DNA from: Mucinivorans hirudinis
GTDB lineage: Bacteria > Bacteroidota > Bacteroidia > Bacteroidales > Rikenellaceae
Assembly (NCBI GenBank): GCA_000723505.1
Contig: HG934468.1
Location: forward strand, 2,636,798-2,700,797
Direction of reading: 5' to 3'
DNA length: 64,000 nucleotides
Shown here: positions 10,105 through 19,007 of the stretch, in pieces
How the letters are laid out: each line of letters starts with the position of its first letter
Numbering within the stretch: position 1 is the first letter of the stretch
Position numbers and translations under genes: made by a program
Notes under the pieces: generated by a model
The model's input: the letters and a program-made list of their open reading frames with translations, nothing else
The model's database searches: none
What the model was told of the DNA's origin: nothing

Positions 10105-10330
10105 TAGTTCATAGATTATATTATTATACCATCAATAATATCCCTGAATAATAGCATAATTCACTGTAAATAAATGATATTTAAGCAAGAAATCCCCAAG
10201 TTAATAATTGGTTTTTAACATCCTGTCATTTATTAACGGTGGGTATAATTCCCCACTGAAATAGGCAGTGAAGTTTATTAGATTATGCTAGTATCTCCAA
10301 AATATTTTGAACGGTATTGGGCTACTATAT

Positions 10331-10727
10331 TTAAGTTCCAAGCGACAGCTGATTTTTCACAAGTTCGTAATAATACTTTCTTTCTGAAATTAGAGAATTA
10401 TGAGTTCCTGTTTCTACCACTTGACCACTATCAAGAACAACAATAAAATCTGCACTCTGTACAGTACTTAATCGATGTGCCACAATCAAAACAGTTTTAC
10501 CATCATAATATGAATGTAATTGTTCTACAATGGCTTTTTCATTATTGGCATCAAGAGAATTTGTTGCTTCATCGAAGAAAATAAAAGGAGCATTATTGTA
10601 CACCGCGCGGGCGATTAGCAGTCTTTGCCGTTGTCCTTGACTCAATCCTTGTCCCTCTGCACCTATGAACGTCTCATACTTTAAAGGCAATGACTTAACT
10701 GTGTCGAAAATATTAGCAACCTTAGAG
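10331..10727 (-). pseudogene. Peptide-exporting ABC transporter, C-terminal fragment
   Basis: Encodes KVANIFDTVKSLPLKYET, then the ABC signature LSQGQRQRLLIARAV, Walker B FIFFDEATNSLD and the H-loop LIVAHRLSTV. It ends NQLSLGT, as the homologue at 34251-35510 ends NQLELGN. Walker A and the membrane part are missing. The N-terminal C39 start of the same gene lies across the IS3 element at 12069-12156, so roughly 550 residues have been deleted. It would have cut GG leaders and exported the precursors encoded at 13483-13875. Confidence 0.8.
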
Positions 10728-10820
10728 TATAATACTTCCCTCTATTCGGACAGTTTTTGTATCTGCTTAAGATAGTATTTGTTTCTTTGCTCTCGGGTTA
10801 TTGTTAGTTGTTGTTTTAGT

Positions 10821-10866
10821 GTTTGTTTCATTTCGTTGCCCTTAAGGGCAACGAAATGAAACAAAC
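10821..10866. repeat. 46-bp perfect palindrome inside IS3-A
   Basis: A perfect inverted repeat just after orfB, with arms GTTTGTTTCATTTCGTTGCC and its complement meeting at CTTAAG. It is repeated exactly at 16830-16875 and 31712-31757 in the other copies. It could fold into a very strong hairpin at the end of the transposase transcript. Confidence 0.85.
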
Positions 10867-10871
10867 TTTTT

Positions 10872-11726
10872 CTATGCCGCCGTCATATAGACCTCACTCG
10901 GAGTCTTGTATTCAAGCGATTGATGTAGCCTTTCGGTGTTGTAAAGACGAAAATAGTCAGTCAAGCCATCATATAACTCTTTGCCGCTGCCGGGGTTCGA
11001 CAGGTAAATATACTCATATTTTACGCTGCGCCACAACCTTTCGACAAAAATATTATCCAAAGCCCTACCTTTACCGTCCATACTTATCTGTATCTCATTT
11101 TCTTCAAGTATCTTAACGAACTCCTTGGCCGTTAACTCACTCCCTTGGTCGGTGTTGAATATCTCCGGCTTGCCGTATCTGGCAATAGCCTCTTTGAGCA
11201 ACTCTTGGCAGAACTCGCTATCGTGAGTATTGCTTATCCCCCAAGCCAACACAAAGCGCGAATGCCAATCAATGATGGCGCACAGGTACATATAACCTCC
11301 ATTCATTGGGATATAGGTGATGTCGGTACTCCAAACCTGATTTACCCTGTCAATAGTTAATCCTCGCAATAGATAGGGGTATATCTTATGCTCCTTATTA
11401 TGCCACGTGGTGTTAGGCTTGGGGTAGATAGCACTGATGCACATATCCCGAAAGTAACGACGCACTCGCTTAGGGCTTATCGTAAAACCCTTCTTTCGCA
11501 AGTGTTCAGTCATCCGCTCGACACCATAGAAAGGCATTTTGGTATAGGTGCGGTCTATCTCTGCTTTAACAGCAAGCTCATCTGCACTTGCTCTTCCTTT
11601 GCTCGCATAGTATATGCCACTGCGGCAAATGTTTAGCAATATGCACTGCTGAACTAAACTCAGCCGAGGATGATTCTTTTCTACCATCTCTCTACGCTCG
11701 GCTAACGAGATTTGAGTAGCTCCCAC
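10872..11726 (-). CDS. IS3-family transposase OrfB (IS3-A copy 1)
   Basis: A 284-residue integrase-like DDE domain with QVWSTDITYIPM (D), IFNTDQGSELTAKEF (D) and DNIFVERLWRSVKYEY (E). An HTH_21-like segment lies near residues 50-100. It reads SELTAKE where the other two copies read SEFTAKE. It is expressed as an OrfAB fusion by -1 frameshifting at the A run shared with orfA. Confidence 0.87.
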   Translation of the reverse strand: MGATQISLAERREMVEKNHPRLSLVQQCILLNICRSGIYYASKGRASADELAVKAEIDRTYTKMPFYGVERMTEHLRKKGFTISPKRVRRYFRDMCISAIYPKPNTTWHNKEHKIYPYLLRGLTIDRVNQVWSTDITYIPMNGGYMYLCAIIDWHSRFVLAWGISNTHDSEFCQELLKEAIARYGKPEIFNTDQGSELTAKEFVKILEENEIQISMDGKGRALDNIFVERLWRSVKYEYIYLSNPGSGKELYDGLTDYFRLYNTERLHQSLEYKTPSEVYMTAA

Positions 11727-12001
11727 TTTTTTTTTAAGAACTCGTTCTCTATCTCAAGCTGACCAATCTTGCGATAAAGATTGTTCTCTACCTGCTCATC
11801 AGACTTGACTTTACGCTCCTTGTCAGTCGAGAAAATGGCGGTCGCTCCCTCCTTGAACTGCTTCTTCCATACCCCAACCTGCGTCGGATGAACTTCATAA
11901 ATCGAAGCAATCTCATTGACTGTCTTCAAGCCCTTGATAGCTTCCAAGGCTACTGCCGCTTTGGTCTCTGCCGAAATCTTTTTCCTCATAGTTTGTCTCA
12001 T
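11702..12001 (-). CDS. IS3-family OrfA (IS3-A copy 1)
   Basis: A 99-residue protein with an HTH_Tnp_1 domain (ISAETKAAVALEAIKGLKTV, then EIASIYEVHPTQVGVWKKQF) and a leucine-zipper-like tail (YRKIGQLEIENEFLKKK). It overlaps orfB by 25 bp at a run of nine A, a typical -1 slippery site for this family. Confidence 0.85.
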   Translation of the reverse strand: MRQTMRKKISAETKAAVALEAIKGLKTVNEIASIYEVHPTQVGVWKKQFKEGATAIFSTDKERKVKSDEQVENNLYRKIGQLEIENEFLKKKWELLKSR

Positions 12002-12068
12002 TTTTTATGAGACCAAAGATAACCAAATTATAGCTTAAACTGCTGTCCTATTTTGGGGGAGTATTATA

Positions 12069-12156
12069 TCAACAACCCGTAATGCGCCGCAATGGAAGCC
12101 AAACACGCCGCACCACAATCTGTTATATCGTGCTGTCGAATCTCAATTCTACTCAT
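12069..12156 (-). pseudogene. C39 peptidase / ABC transporter, N-terminal fragment
   Basis: Minus-strand codons from the ATG at 12154-12156 read MSRIEIRQHDITDCGAACLA and then SIAAHYGLL before entering IS3-A. The Q-H-D-x-x-D-C-G-A-A-C motif is the active-site start of C39 bacteriocin-processing peptidases, with Cys in DCGAAC as the nucleophile. It pairs with the C-terminal fragment at 10331-10727 as two ends of one gene. The fragment is only 29 residues, but the motif is very specific. Confidence 0.8.
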
Positions 12157-12232
12157 AATCTATTTTGTCAATTACTAGTTCGGATGTGTTACCAAAAACA
12201 AGAGATTGGTCGTGTTTCAAACAGGCTGAATA

Positions 12233-12292
12233 TCATTGCAACGAAAGCTGCAATCTTCTGAACAATAAACATATTACGGTTTTCGCCGCAAT
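12233..12292. repeat. Dispersed GC-rich palindromic repeat, copy 1
   Basis: An intergenic imperfect inverted repeat with arms TCATTGCAACGAAAGCTGCA and TATTACGGTTTTCGCCGCAA. It is a diverged member of a family with copies at 13309-13378 and 47735-47824, whose consensus core is TTGCGGCGAAAGCCGCAAT. It looks like a REP/BIME-type element. Confidence 0.6.
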
Positions 12293-12422
12293 AGCCTGAC
12301 CCCTACTTGATACGGGGACAACTAAAAGTAATCAGCAATGATGCAACCCAAGAGATTATATGATGAGTGTTTGAGAATCACTGTACAATTTTGCGAAGGT
12401 GGCATAATACAAATGTCCTTAT

Positions 12423-12914
12423 TTAAGAGTCGCCATAAATATTAAATATGGATAGTAACAACACTATCAAATTGAAGAGTGAATGTATGGAAAGAACCGT
12501 TAATAAAGGTTGCTTACCTCGCCGCAGAATATATGCACTCATAAAAATCGCACCCGCTAATATTCCGCATATTATGTAACCAACAGAATAAAAATGTGTA
12601 GAAGCAAATAAAATTGATGATAATAAAATAACCACCCATAACTTATTGATAAGCCCAATTTTGCAACAAATCCAAAAAATAAACTTCTGAAATATCAAAG
12701 TCTCAATTAGTGGTACAATCAATATGGATAGAAAAATATCGTACACGTCAGTTTTATTAACATTCGGACCCTCTGAAAACTCTATGTCCGTAATGTTAAA
12801 GACATCCATAAAACCATTCATAAATAACATTACTGCCAACAAAATAAAAATGTTAATTAATATGAATAAAAAAACGTTTATACTTGACAGATAGTCGTAT
12901 ATGTTTTTCACCAT
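12423..12914 (-). CDS. CPBP-family intramembrane protein (putative immunity or peptide-processing)
   Basis: A 163-residue hydrophobic protein with about four to five membrane helices. The three CPBP (Abi/CAAX-like protease) motifs can be traced as LIETLIFQKF (a weak EExxxR box with only one glutamate and no arginine), FASTHFYS (F-x3-H) and IHSLFNLIV (H-x3-N). The altered first box makes full protease activity uncertain. It overlaps the upstream gene by 7 bp. It lies between the precursor peptides and the transporter remains, the position in which Abi proteins often provide self-immunity in Gram-positive bacteriocin operons; here that role is an inference. Confidence 0.65.
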   Translation of the reverse strand: MVKNIYDYLSSINVFLFILINIFILLAVMLFMNGFMDVFNITDIEFSEGPNVNKTDVYDIFLSILIVPLIETLIFQKFIFWICCKIGLINKLWVVILLSSILFASTHFYSVGYIICGILAGAIFMSAYILRRGKQPLLTVLSIHSLFNLIVLLLSIFNIYGDS

Positions 12915-13240
12915 AACTTAGTATGTTTATTTATCGCAAATACTATCAGACTACTTAGTAATATAGCAAGTGCTTTTTGCAAATAGAAACTACCTTTGAA
13001 ATCTGTTGTCAATGATATTGACAGTAAACTACCCAAAGCGATAATTGACAATATCTTATTGTCAGAATCCCCATCCTTAGAAGTAACCTTATACAAGGAG
13101 AATACAAGTGGAACAACAAAGACAAAAACACCCCAATCGGCTATATTATAGAAGTTATTTTGCATACGCTCACTAATACAAACAGCCCAAATGACAGAGC
13201 ATCCTGTTAAAAATAAAGTTACGAGTATCGTTTTATTCAT
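12908..13240 (-). CDS. Small four-helix membrane protein, unknown function
   Basis: A 110-residue protein with four predicted membrane segments (MNKTILVTLFLTGCSVIWAV, WGVFVFVVPLVFSLY, ILSIIALGSLLSISL, ALAILLSSLIVFAI) and a basic end. I recognise no family. It overlaps the CPBP gene by 7 bp, so the two are translationally coupled. The neighbours suggest an immunity or accessory role in the peptide export operon, but nothing in the sequence proves it. Confidence 0.6.
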   Translation of the reverse strand: MNKTILVTLFLTGCSVIWAVCISERMQNNFYNIADWGVFVFVVPLVFSLYKVTSKDGDSDNKILSIIALGSLLSISLTTDFKGSFYLQKALAILLSSLIVFAINKHTKLW

Positions 13241-13308
13241 TGTCAGTATTTAGGTTGAAACCCTGCAATTTCATTACAGGTACTTTCAGTTTCTATAAAA
13301 TTTAGTTG

Positions 13309-13378
13309 TCATTGCGGCGAAATCCGCAATCTCCTCAGAGCCTTTGTAGAGCATATTGCGACTTTTGCCGCAATGACA
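13309..13378. repeat. Dispersed GC-rich palindromic repeat, copy 2
   Basis: Inverted repeat TCATTGCGGCGAAATCCGCA ... TTGCGACTTTTGCCGCAATG with a central CTCCTC segment. It is the same family as 12233-12292 and 47735-47824. It sits between the precursor peptide gene and the membrane protein gene, so it could separate or attenuate their transcripts. Confidence 0.62.
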
Positions 13379-13482
13379 AAAGAATTTCATTCTTTCATAA
13401 ACCTATGGACTTTCAGTCCATAGTAATTTAGTTGGTGAAATTTAGAGTGGAGATAATCTCCACTCTGATTATTAGCGTTGGC

Positions 13483-13683
13483 TTATAAGTGATTTAGGGG
13501 CAAGCTATTAATAGTCTCTGAACAACTTCTTCCGACTGCACAAGAAGCATCAGCTATTGCTTCACCCGCAGCAATGACCAACTCTTTTGCCCAACCTAAA
13601 TAATAACTAATATGTCCGCCTCCGGATACGTTCATAATTTCAGTTTCTGTCAACTCAGCTACTGAGTAATTGCTAATATTCAT
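13483..13683 (-). CDS. Double-glycine leader peptide precursor (bacteriocin-like)
   Basis: A 66-residue peptide with a leader of 22 residues (MNISNYSVAELTETEIMNVSGG). The core is about 44 residues with a small-residue and amphipathic stretch, LGWAKELVIAAGEAIADAS, and two cysteines (CAVGRSC). The E-L-x-x-x-E-x-x-x-V-S-G-G pattern is the ComC-type leader cut by C39 peptidases after GG. It sits at the head of the minus-strand operon whose C39 transporter is present only as fragments, so it is probably no longer exported by its own machinery. Core function (bacteriocin, signal or other) is unknown. Confidence 0.78.
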   Translation of the reverse strand: MNISNYSVAELTETEIMNVSGGGHISYYLGWAKELVIAAGEAIADASCAVGRSCSETINSLPLNHL

Positions 13684-13713
13684 AATAGTTTTTTATTAGA
13701 GATTATATACTTA

Positions 13714-13875
13714 TCACTTACCAAGCCACTTTCGCGCGTCAGCTGCGCCTCGTTCAAAATCGGCATTACTGTTTGTGTCATTCAACTCAGACACCAATAA
13801 TCCAAGAAGAAACCAACCTATTGTTACCTGAAGGGCTATACCGCCGTTAGCTGTTTTTAACTCTTGCTTTGACAT
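13714..13875 (-). CDS. Second GG-leader peptide precursor, start region probably frameshifted
   Basis: The reading frame encodes MSKQELKTANGG followed by IALQVTIGWFLLGLLVSELN and a charged tail ending ARKWLGK. Codons upstream in the same frame read DENLDLNAYGVRG, which completes a classic Bacteroidales GG leader (xENLxLNAYGVxxM...GG). That segment has no in-frame ATG. An ATG at 13911-13913 is one base out of frame and would give MENLDLNAYGV if one G were restored. The leader start therefore appears to carry a 1-nt deletion, unless translation begins at the internal ATG (13873-13875). The core has one hydrophobic segment, as in pore-forming class II bacteriocins. Confidence 0.6.
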   Translation of the reverse strand: MSKQELKTANGGIALQVTIGWFLLGLLVSELNDTNSNADFERGAADARKWLGK

Positions 13876-13996
13876 ACCTCGTACGCCGTAAGCGTTTAAA
13901 TCTAAGTTTTCATCTGTGTATATTTTTGTATTAATTTGTATAATAGCTATTTAAGGTATAATTAAGAGATTAAATTTTCATCTTCGTACTCCGTGC

Positions 13997-14086
13997 CTAT
14001 AAAGGCAGTGGTAACACCTGTTGGTTCTTAATTTTGTGCCCAAATCTCTTTGGACATAGGTCAATTTCATACTCAAGCTCTTCTAA
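13997..14086 (-). pseudogene. Unidentified C-terminal gene fragment cut by IS1634
   Basis: The minus strand reads LEYEIDLCPKRFGHKI and then KNQQVLPLPL before a TAG stop at 13997-13999. It enters the fragment directly from the IS1634 copy 3 target site. It could be the tail of an accessory gene of the peptide operon, but the fragment is too short to assign. Confidence 0.3.
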
Positions 14087-16238
14087 CCCAACTTCAACGT
14101 AATATGTATGCAAATCCTCTGTTCTTTAAGCCTTATCTGTTTTTGGCTTTCTGCGTGGGTACTACAGATTTTTCAATTCGGAGGTGGTGGTGCAGTTTTG
14201 ATTGTGTGTCGTCTAAATGGTATGGGGTTGTATCCGAGGATTCGATATAGTTCCGAGGCGGCATCTGTGGGGTCCGAACAGATGCGTAGTTCTATTTGTT
14301 CTCCGAGTGCGTTTTCTGCTTTGGTGGTAATAGCCTTTTGGGTGGATAGAATGCGCTTTAATTCAGTCCAGTAATGAGTTATGCCTTGTAACTTTAGTTT
14401 GTGTCGAACTGTGTTTACAATCCAGTATGATAGTAGTCCGAAGAATAGATGGGCATCGGAGTTGTTATCTGTCTGATGGTAGATGGGGCGCAATTCCAGG
14501 TCTGTTTTGAGTTGCCGGTTTGATGTCTCTATCTCTCTAATCAAGTTATAGTACTCCCACGTAGTTCGCTCGTCAAGGGTGGCTATGTTGGTGCGCAGGA
14601 AGTATGTGCCAAAGCGTTGCTCAGTCTCTTCTTGGCTGATTTTGATTTGCCAGCGGATATCTGACATGTGTTCGGGATTCTCACCCGAGCGGATGTAGTC
14701 TATTTGGTAATACTTGGATACAGAGGGGTATTTACCGAGTGCACGTCCAACACGCTCCACCACCTTGTCGTATCTCTTTGTGCCTCCTTTTGCCGTAAGA
14801 GCGTTGCGTGCCTTTGTGAGTTCAAGCTCGAAACGCTCTCGCCACTGTTGGTTCATGGAATGTTCGGTCATTGCTTTGGCGGGGGAGGTAATGCGAAGGT
14901 AGAAGTCGCCTCCCTCCCGGTGCTCGACTTGGGCTATAGTAATGGGACGCTTGCGACTATCAAATACCGTAACAGAGCGACCTTCCTCTTTGAGAGTATA
15001 ATCTTTGAGCTTGGTTCTGCTGACACAAAGGTAATTATATCCTCGTTCTTTGAGCAATCCGAGATTGGCTTCCGTGGCTATTCCTGCATCGATGACCACC
15101 ATAACTTTCTGTTGGGGGTTTGTCGAGACCGGATTCTTCGAGATAATGCCCTCCACCATCGCCGGTAGTGAATCGGGGTCGGCTGTGTTGCCGGCAAGGA
15201 TTGAACTGTATCGGATAAAGCCTTCAGTATTGATTGCCAAGGCGAGGACAAGAAGGCGACAGTCTGAGCGTTTCTCCTTCGAGCGACCAAACTTTGCCTT
15301 CTTTGAGCCTGTCTTGCTACCCTCGAAATAGAAGTTGGTCAAATCGAAGAGCATCACCCGGTTAGTGAGATTAAACAACGAGTCGGTGCGAGAGCACAGA
15401 TGACGCTCTAGCTTGTCTTTCAAGGCATAAAGCGATGGAGCAGCCGCATATACCTCGCGCTGAGTCGGGCAGTCGCCAAACTGACCCGTCAGAAGCTCCA
15501 TTGCGGCAGAATTCTCGTCGAGTATACGTAGTGCCGCCCATTCCGATGGGGAATATACAGTCCGGATAATCAAGGATGCCAGTGTAGAATTTATCTTACG
15601 CTCCGACCATCCTTCGCGTCGCAGAAATGTGTCGAGCTGTAGTTCGCGTATCGCCTGAAGGCATACATTCTCTGCACCTGCCTCACGTGCATCTGTATGC
15701 TGTATTGTGTTGACATCTATTAATTTGCGGGCTTTGCGTTCTGCCTCATCATAACTTGCCCGTGCGGAATCAATCTTGCCGCTACCCTTTATCTGACTCC
15801 AAAACTTCTCGATGTATCCACGAACCTCTTCACTGTACTCTCCTCTGGGATCGGCAGTAAACATCGCCTGCTGAGCTGGGATATACGCACTCTGCTCCAT
15901 CATATAGGTCAGACCGCGGCGAATCTGCACAATCTCATCGCTGCACAAATCGGGAAGGTAGCCCGGAGTCAACATTACACGGGTATGCACACGTCCTATA
16001 ACATCACGGAAGGACTCCTTGATTTTATAATAAGGGAGTTCCCTGCCGTGCTCGGGGCTCACGCGTATGTTCGATGTGAAGTACATGCCCGCTAAGGTAC
16101 AACATAAAATTTACTCCCGTGGGTATTACAAAGCACTTCACCAAATAAGCATCTTCTGAAAATCAACTCAATAGTATGAAATCATACCCGTTTTTGAGCA
16201 AAAAAACACTGAAAAAACTTTTTGGCGTTGAAGTTGGG
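14087..16238 (-). mobile_element. IS1634-family insertion sequence, copy 3
   Basis: 2152 bp, same termini as copies 1 and 2, with target duplication CTAA (14083-14086 and 16239-16242). Confidence 0.93.
14173..16086 (-). CDS. IS1634-family transposase
   Basis: An intact 637-residue transposase identical over essentially its whole length to that of copy 2. The few base differences seen are silent or lie in the terminal non-coding part. The near-identity of the copies points to recent transposition or homogenisation. Confidence 0.9.
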   Translation of the reverse strand: MYFTSNIRVSPEHGRELPYYKIKESFRDVIGRVHTRVMLTPGYLPDLCSDEIVQIRRGLTYMMEQSAYIPAQQAMFTADPRGEYSEEVRGYIEKFWSQIKGSGKIDSARASYDEAERKARKLIDVNTIQHTDAREAGAENVCLQAIRELQLDTFLRREGWSERKINSTLASLIIRTVYSPSEWAALRILDENSAAMELLTGQFGDCPTQREVYAAAPSLYALKDKLERHLCSRTDSLFNLTNRVMLFDLTNFYFEGSKTGSKKAKFGRSKEKRSDCRLLVLALAINTEGFIRYSSILAGNTADPDSLPAMVEGIISKNPVSTNPQQKVMVVIDAGIATEANLGLLKERGYNYLCVSRTKLKDYTLKEEGRSVTVFDSRKRPITIAQVEHREGGDFYLRITSPAKAMTEHSMNQQWRERFELELTKARNALTAKGGTKRYDKVVERVGRALGKYPSVSKYYQIDYIRSGENPEHMSDIRWQIKISQEETEQRFGTYFLRTNIATLDERTTWEYYNLIREIETSNRQLKTDLELRPIYHQTDNNSDAHLFFGLLSYWIVNTVRHKLKLQGITHYWTELKRILSTQKAITTKAENALGEQIELRICSDPTDAASELYRILGYNPIPFRRHTIKTAPPPPN

Positions 16239-16340
16239 CTAAGGGAAGTCTCAGAAAAAATGCGACCTATGTTGTTGCCTTAAATATAATGCTTGCTTAA
16301 AACGAAATAAAAAATGTAGCTTGGTGAAATGCGGCCCATT

Positions 16341-16736
16341 TCATAAAAATACACTAACATCAACACCTAATGCCGATAAACGATTCAAATAGTTTCGCAT
16401 CTGCTTCTTCTGCTTGCGAGGATTGTGGTCGTGTAATTCAGGCTCACGATAGGGCTGTTTGTTTAACAAAATGAAGTATGCGGCTACAATAATTTTATGC
16501 CCAATGGCTACAAGTGCTCGCTTCTTACCTCGTCTGCCTACCAAACTCTCATACTTTCGCTTCAAATAACAATCCTTCTTACGTGTTGCCCCCCACCCAC
16601 ACTCTACCAATATCGAAGTAATATGGCTATTACCCTTTATGGTCTTTGTACTTTTTTTTTACCCGCACTCTCATTATTGCCCGGACTTACACCACAATAA
16701 GAACTTAAATGGTTCTCATCAGGAAATCGTTCCATA
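16341..16736 (-). pseudogene. IS110-family transposase, C-terminal remnant
   Basis: Two overlapping frames give ERFPDENHLSSYCGVSPGNN and ESAGKKK, then VECGWGATRKKDCYLKRKYE and RRGKKRALVAIGHKIIVAAY. This is the conserved Transposase_20 region of IS110-family recombinases. A frameshift lies at a run of ten T near 16650. The N-terminal DEDD half is missing because IS3-A copy 2 starts at 16737. The open frame beginning at 16873 is a chimera of IS3 end and IS110 and is not a gene. Confidence 0.75.
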
Positions 16737-16829
16737 TATAATACTTCCCTCTCTTCGGACAGTTTTTGTATCTGCTTAAGATAGTATTTGTTTCTTTGCT
16801 CTCGGGTTATTGTTAGTTGTTGTTTTAGT

Positions 16830-16875
16830 GTTTGTTTCATTTCGTTGCCCTTAAGGGCAACGAAATGAAACAAAC
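16830..16875. repeat. 46-bp perfect palindrome inside IS3-A copy 2
   Basis: Exact repeat of the palindrome at 10821-10866, directly downstream of orfB. Confidence 0.85.
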
Positions 16876-16880
16876 TTTTT

Positions 16881-17735
16881 CTATGCCGCCGTCATATAGA
16901 CCTCACTCGGAGTCTTGTATTCAAGCGATTGATGTAGCCTTTCGGTGTTGTAAAGACGAAAATAGTCAGTCAAGCCATCATATAACTCTTTGCCGCTGCC
17001 GGGGTTCGACAGGTAAATATACTCATATTTTACGCTGCGCCACAACCTTTCGACAAAAATATTATCCAAAGCCCTACCTTTACCGTCCATACTTATCTGT
17101 ATCTCATTTTCTTCAAGTATCTTAACGAACTCCTTGGCCGTGAACTCACTCCCTTGGTCGGTGTTGAATATCTCCGGCTTGCCGTATCTGGCAATAGCCT
17201 CTTTGAGCAACTCTTGGCAGAACTCGCTATCGTGGGTATTGCTTATCCCCCAAGCCAACACAAAGCGTGAATGCCAATCAATGATGGCGCACAGGTACAT
17301 ATAACCTCCATTCATTGGGATATAGGTGATGTCGGTACTCCAAACCTGATTTACCCTGTCAATAGTTAATCCTCGCAATAGATAGGGGTATATCTTATGC
17401 TCCTTATTATGCCACGTGGTGTTAGGCTTGGGGTAGATAGCACTGATGCACATATCCCGAAAGTAACGACGCACTCGCTTAGGGCTTATCGTAAAACCTT
17501 TCTTTCGCAAGTGTTCAGTCATCCGCTCGACACCATAGAAAGGCATTTTGGTATAGGTGCGGTCTATCTCTGCTTTAACAGCAAGCTCATCTGCACTTGC
17601 TCTTCCTTTGCTCGCATAGTATATGCCACTGCGGCAAATGTTTAGCAATATGCACTGCTGAACTAAACTCAGCCGAGGATGATTCTTTTCTACCATCTCT
17701 CTACGCTCGGCTAACGGGATTTGAGTAGCTCCCAC
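16881..17735 (-). CDS. IS3-family transposase OrfB (IS3-A copy 2)
   Basis: A 284-residue DDE domain as in copy 1 (TDITYIPM, NTDQGSEFTAKEF, DNIFVERLWRSV). The reading frame is intact, but ISL3 copy B has landed 11 bp upstream, exactly at the slippery A run, so the OrfAB fusion can no longer be made. The copy should be inactive unless OrfB starts on its own. Confidence 0.82.
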   Translation of the reverse strand: MGATQIPLAERREMVEKNHPRLSLVQQCILLNICRSGIYYASKGRASADELAVKAEIDRTYTKMPFYGVERMTEHLRKKGFTISPKRVRRYFRDMCISAIYPKPNTTWHNKEHKIYPYLLRGLTIDRVNQVWSTDITYIPMNGGYMYLCAIIDWHSRFVLAWGISNTHDSEFCQELLKEAIARYGKPEIFNTDQGSEFTAKEFVKILEENEIQISMDGKGRALDNIFVERLWRSVKYEYIYLSNPGSGKELYDGLTDYFRLYNTERLHQSLEYKTPSEVYMTAA

Positions 17736-17745
17736 TTTTTTTTTA

Positions 17746-19007
17746 GGTTCTACTGGTTTTCGTGTGGGTAAAGTTTGAGGTTTGCATTGAAGAATAGTAT
17801 TGCGGTTCTGAAGTTTTCAAATTTACGGTATCCTCTGCCGATTCTTTTTATCTCTTCGATAGAGCTGTTTAACCTCTCTGCCCTTGCATTACTTGCGCCA
17901 GTTAGTATCGCATTTACAATTCCTTTTTTATGCCTGTCAAACATTTCTACTACTTGGTTTATCTCAGGTATATTTACCCTTAATGCGTTCTGTTTCCAAA
18001 GCATATATATTGATAATGCACTTTGATAGTTTTCTTGCCGAAACTGAATATCTCTAAAATTCTCCTTCACTTGCCAAGCCCGAGATACCTCGTAATTTGC
18101 TCCCCGTATAGCCTCGAAAGTCGCATACTGCTTATCTGTAAAATTATTTGTGTCCTTGAGCCACAAATACTTAGTTCGTTTCAAATCTTCGTGTAACTTA
18201 ACCTCTCGGCGACGTACCTTATCAACAGCCTTATTCAAATAACCGACCAAATGAAAATTATCGTGGCAGTGCAATGCTTGCCCAAAATACTCCTTTGCTG
18301 CGTAAATATAAGGATCCCACATATCGGTGCATATTCGCTCTACTGCCCCTCGCTGCTCCTCAGATAAACCTTTAATACACAAATTATCAACACTTTCCTT
18401 TGTCCTGCCTTTACTAACCTCTATCACAATTCCGCTCAACTCATCCGATAAAATTGATGCGTACTCGTGACCACGACTTATAGCTTTCTCGTCAATGCTA
18501 ACATATTTATATAGCTCATCACTATCTCGCAATGCCATACCGCGCTCTACTGCTCGGTGCATCACGCGATGTACTTGGTCAAAACTTATACGCAATAACC
18601 TTGCAGTACCACTCTGACTCTTGGTTACTTGCAAAGTCTCTATCGTTTTTTTTCGAGCAAAGTGGTCATACGTTCCAATGGCGCTGACCACGGTACGCCC
18701 AAGCTTATTACCTTATCTCCAACAATATAACGCGGAATACGGGCAACAAGGTAACTCTTATATTGCCACAAATCCAAGTGTCGCCACTCTCGAACTGAAC
18801 GATAGTCATAGATAGGATAACTTACGCCATCAATAATTACCACTTCATTGTTATAGACAAGCTCAATACGAACTTCCTCGTTTTGCTCGTCGATGTCTAC
18901 ACTGCCTATCGACCAATCACTACTCATAGGCAATAATAATTTACTCAATACTTCGGTTGCTGTCATTCGGCAAAGATAACTATTCTCACACGAAATCCTG
19001 TAGAACC
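17746..19007 (-). mobile_element. ISL3-family insertion sequence, copy B
   Basis: 1262 bp with ends GGTTCTACTGGTTTTCGTGTG and GGTTCTACAGGATTTCGTGTG. It is flanked by the 8-bp duplication TTTTTTTA (17738-17745 and 19008-19015). It is inserted in the orfA/orfB frameshift site of IS3-A copy 2. Confidence 0.92.
17750..18966 (-). pseudogene. ISL3-family transposase, frameshifted
   Basis: Two frames match the intact enzyme at 2563-3780. The first 94 residues end at VISLGVPW, and the second frame begins SAIGTYDHFARKK. Copy A reads GTGGTTAAGCGCC at the junction while this copy reads GTGGTCAGCGCC, a net 1-nt deletion near 18690. Other differences include M for R at residue 14 and N for T in EINQVVEMF. 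Confidence 0.88.

Larger units (their letters stand above)
10728..12068 (-). mobile_element. IS3-family insertion sequence A, copy 1
   Basis: 1341 bp with ends TATAATACTCCCC and TATAATACTTCCC, carrying overlapping orfA and orfB. The flanks do not form a target duplication and belong to opposite ends of one ABC transporter gene. A deletion therefore occurred next to, or by recombination between, copies of this element. Confidence 0.87.

Noticed and set aside
16637-16873. Open frame joining the IS3-A end to IS110 codons
   Set aside because: A chimera created by the IS3 insertion; the two halves belong to different elements.
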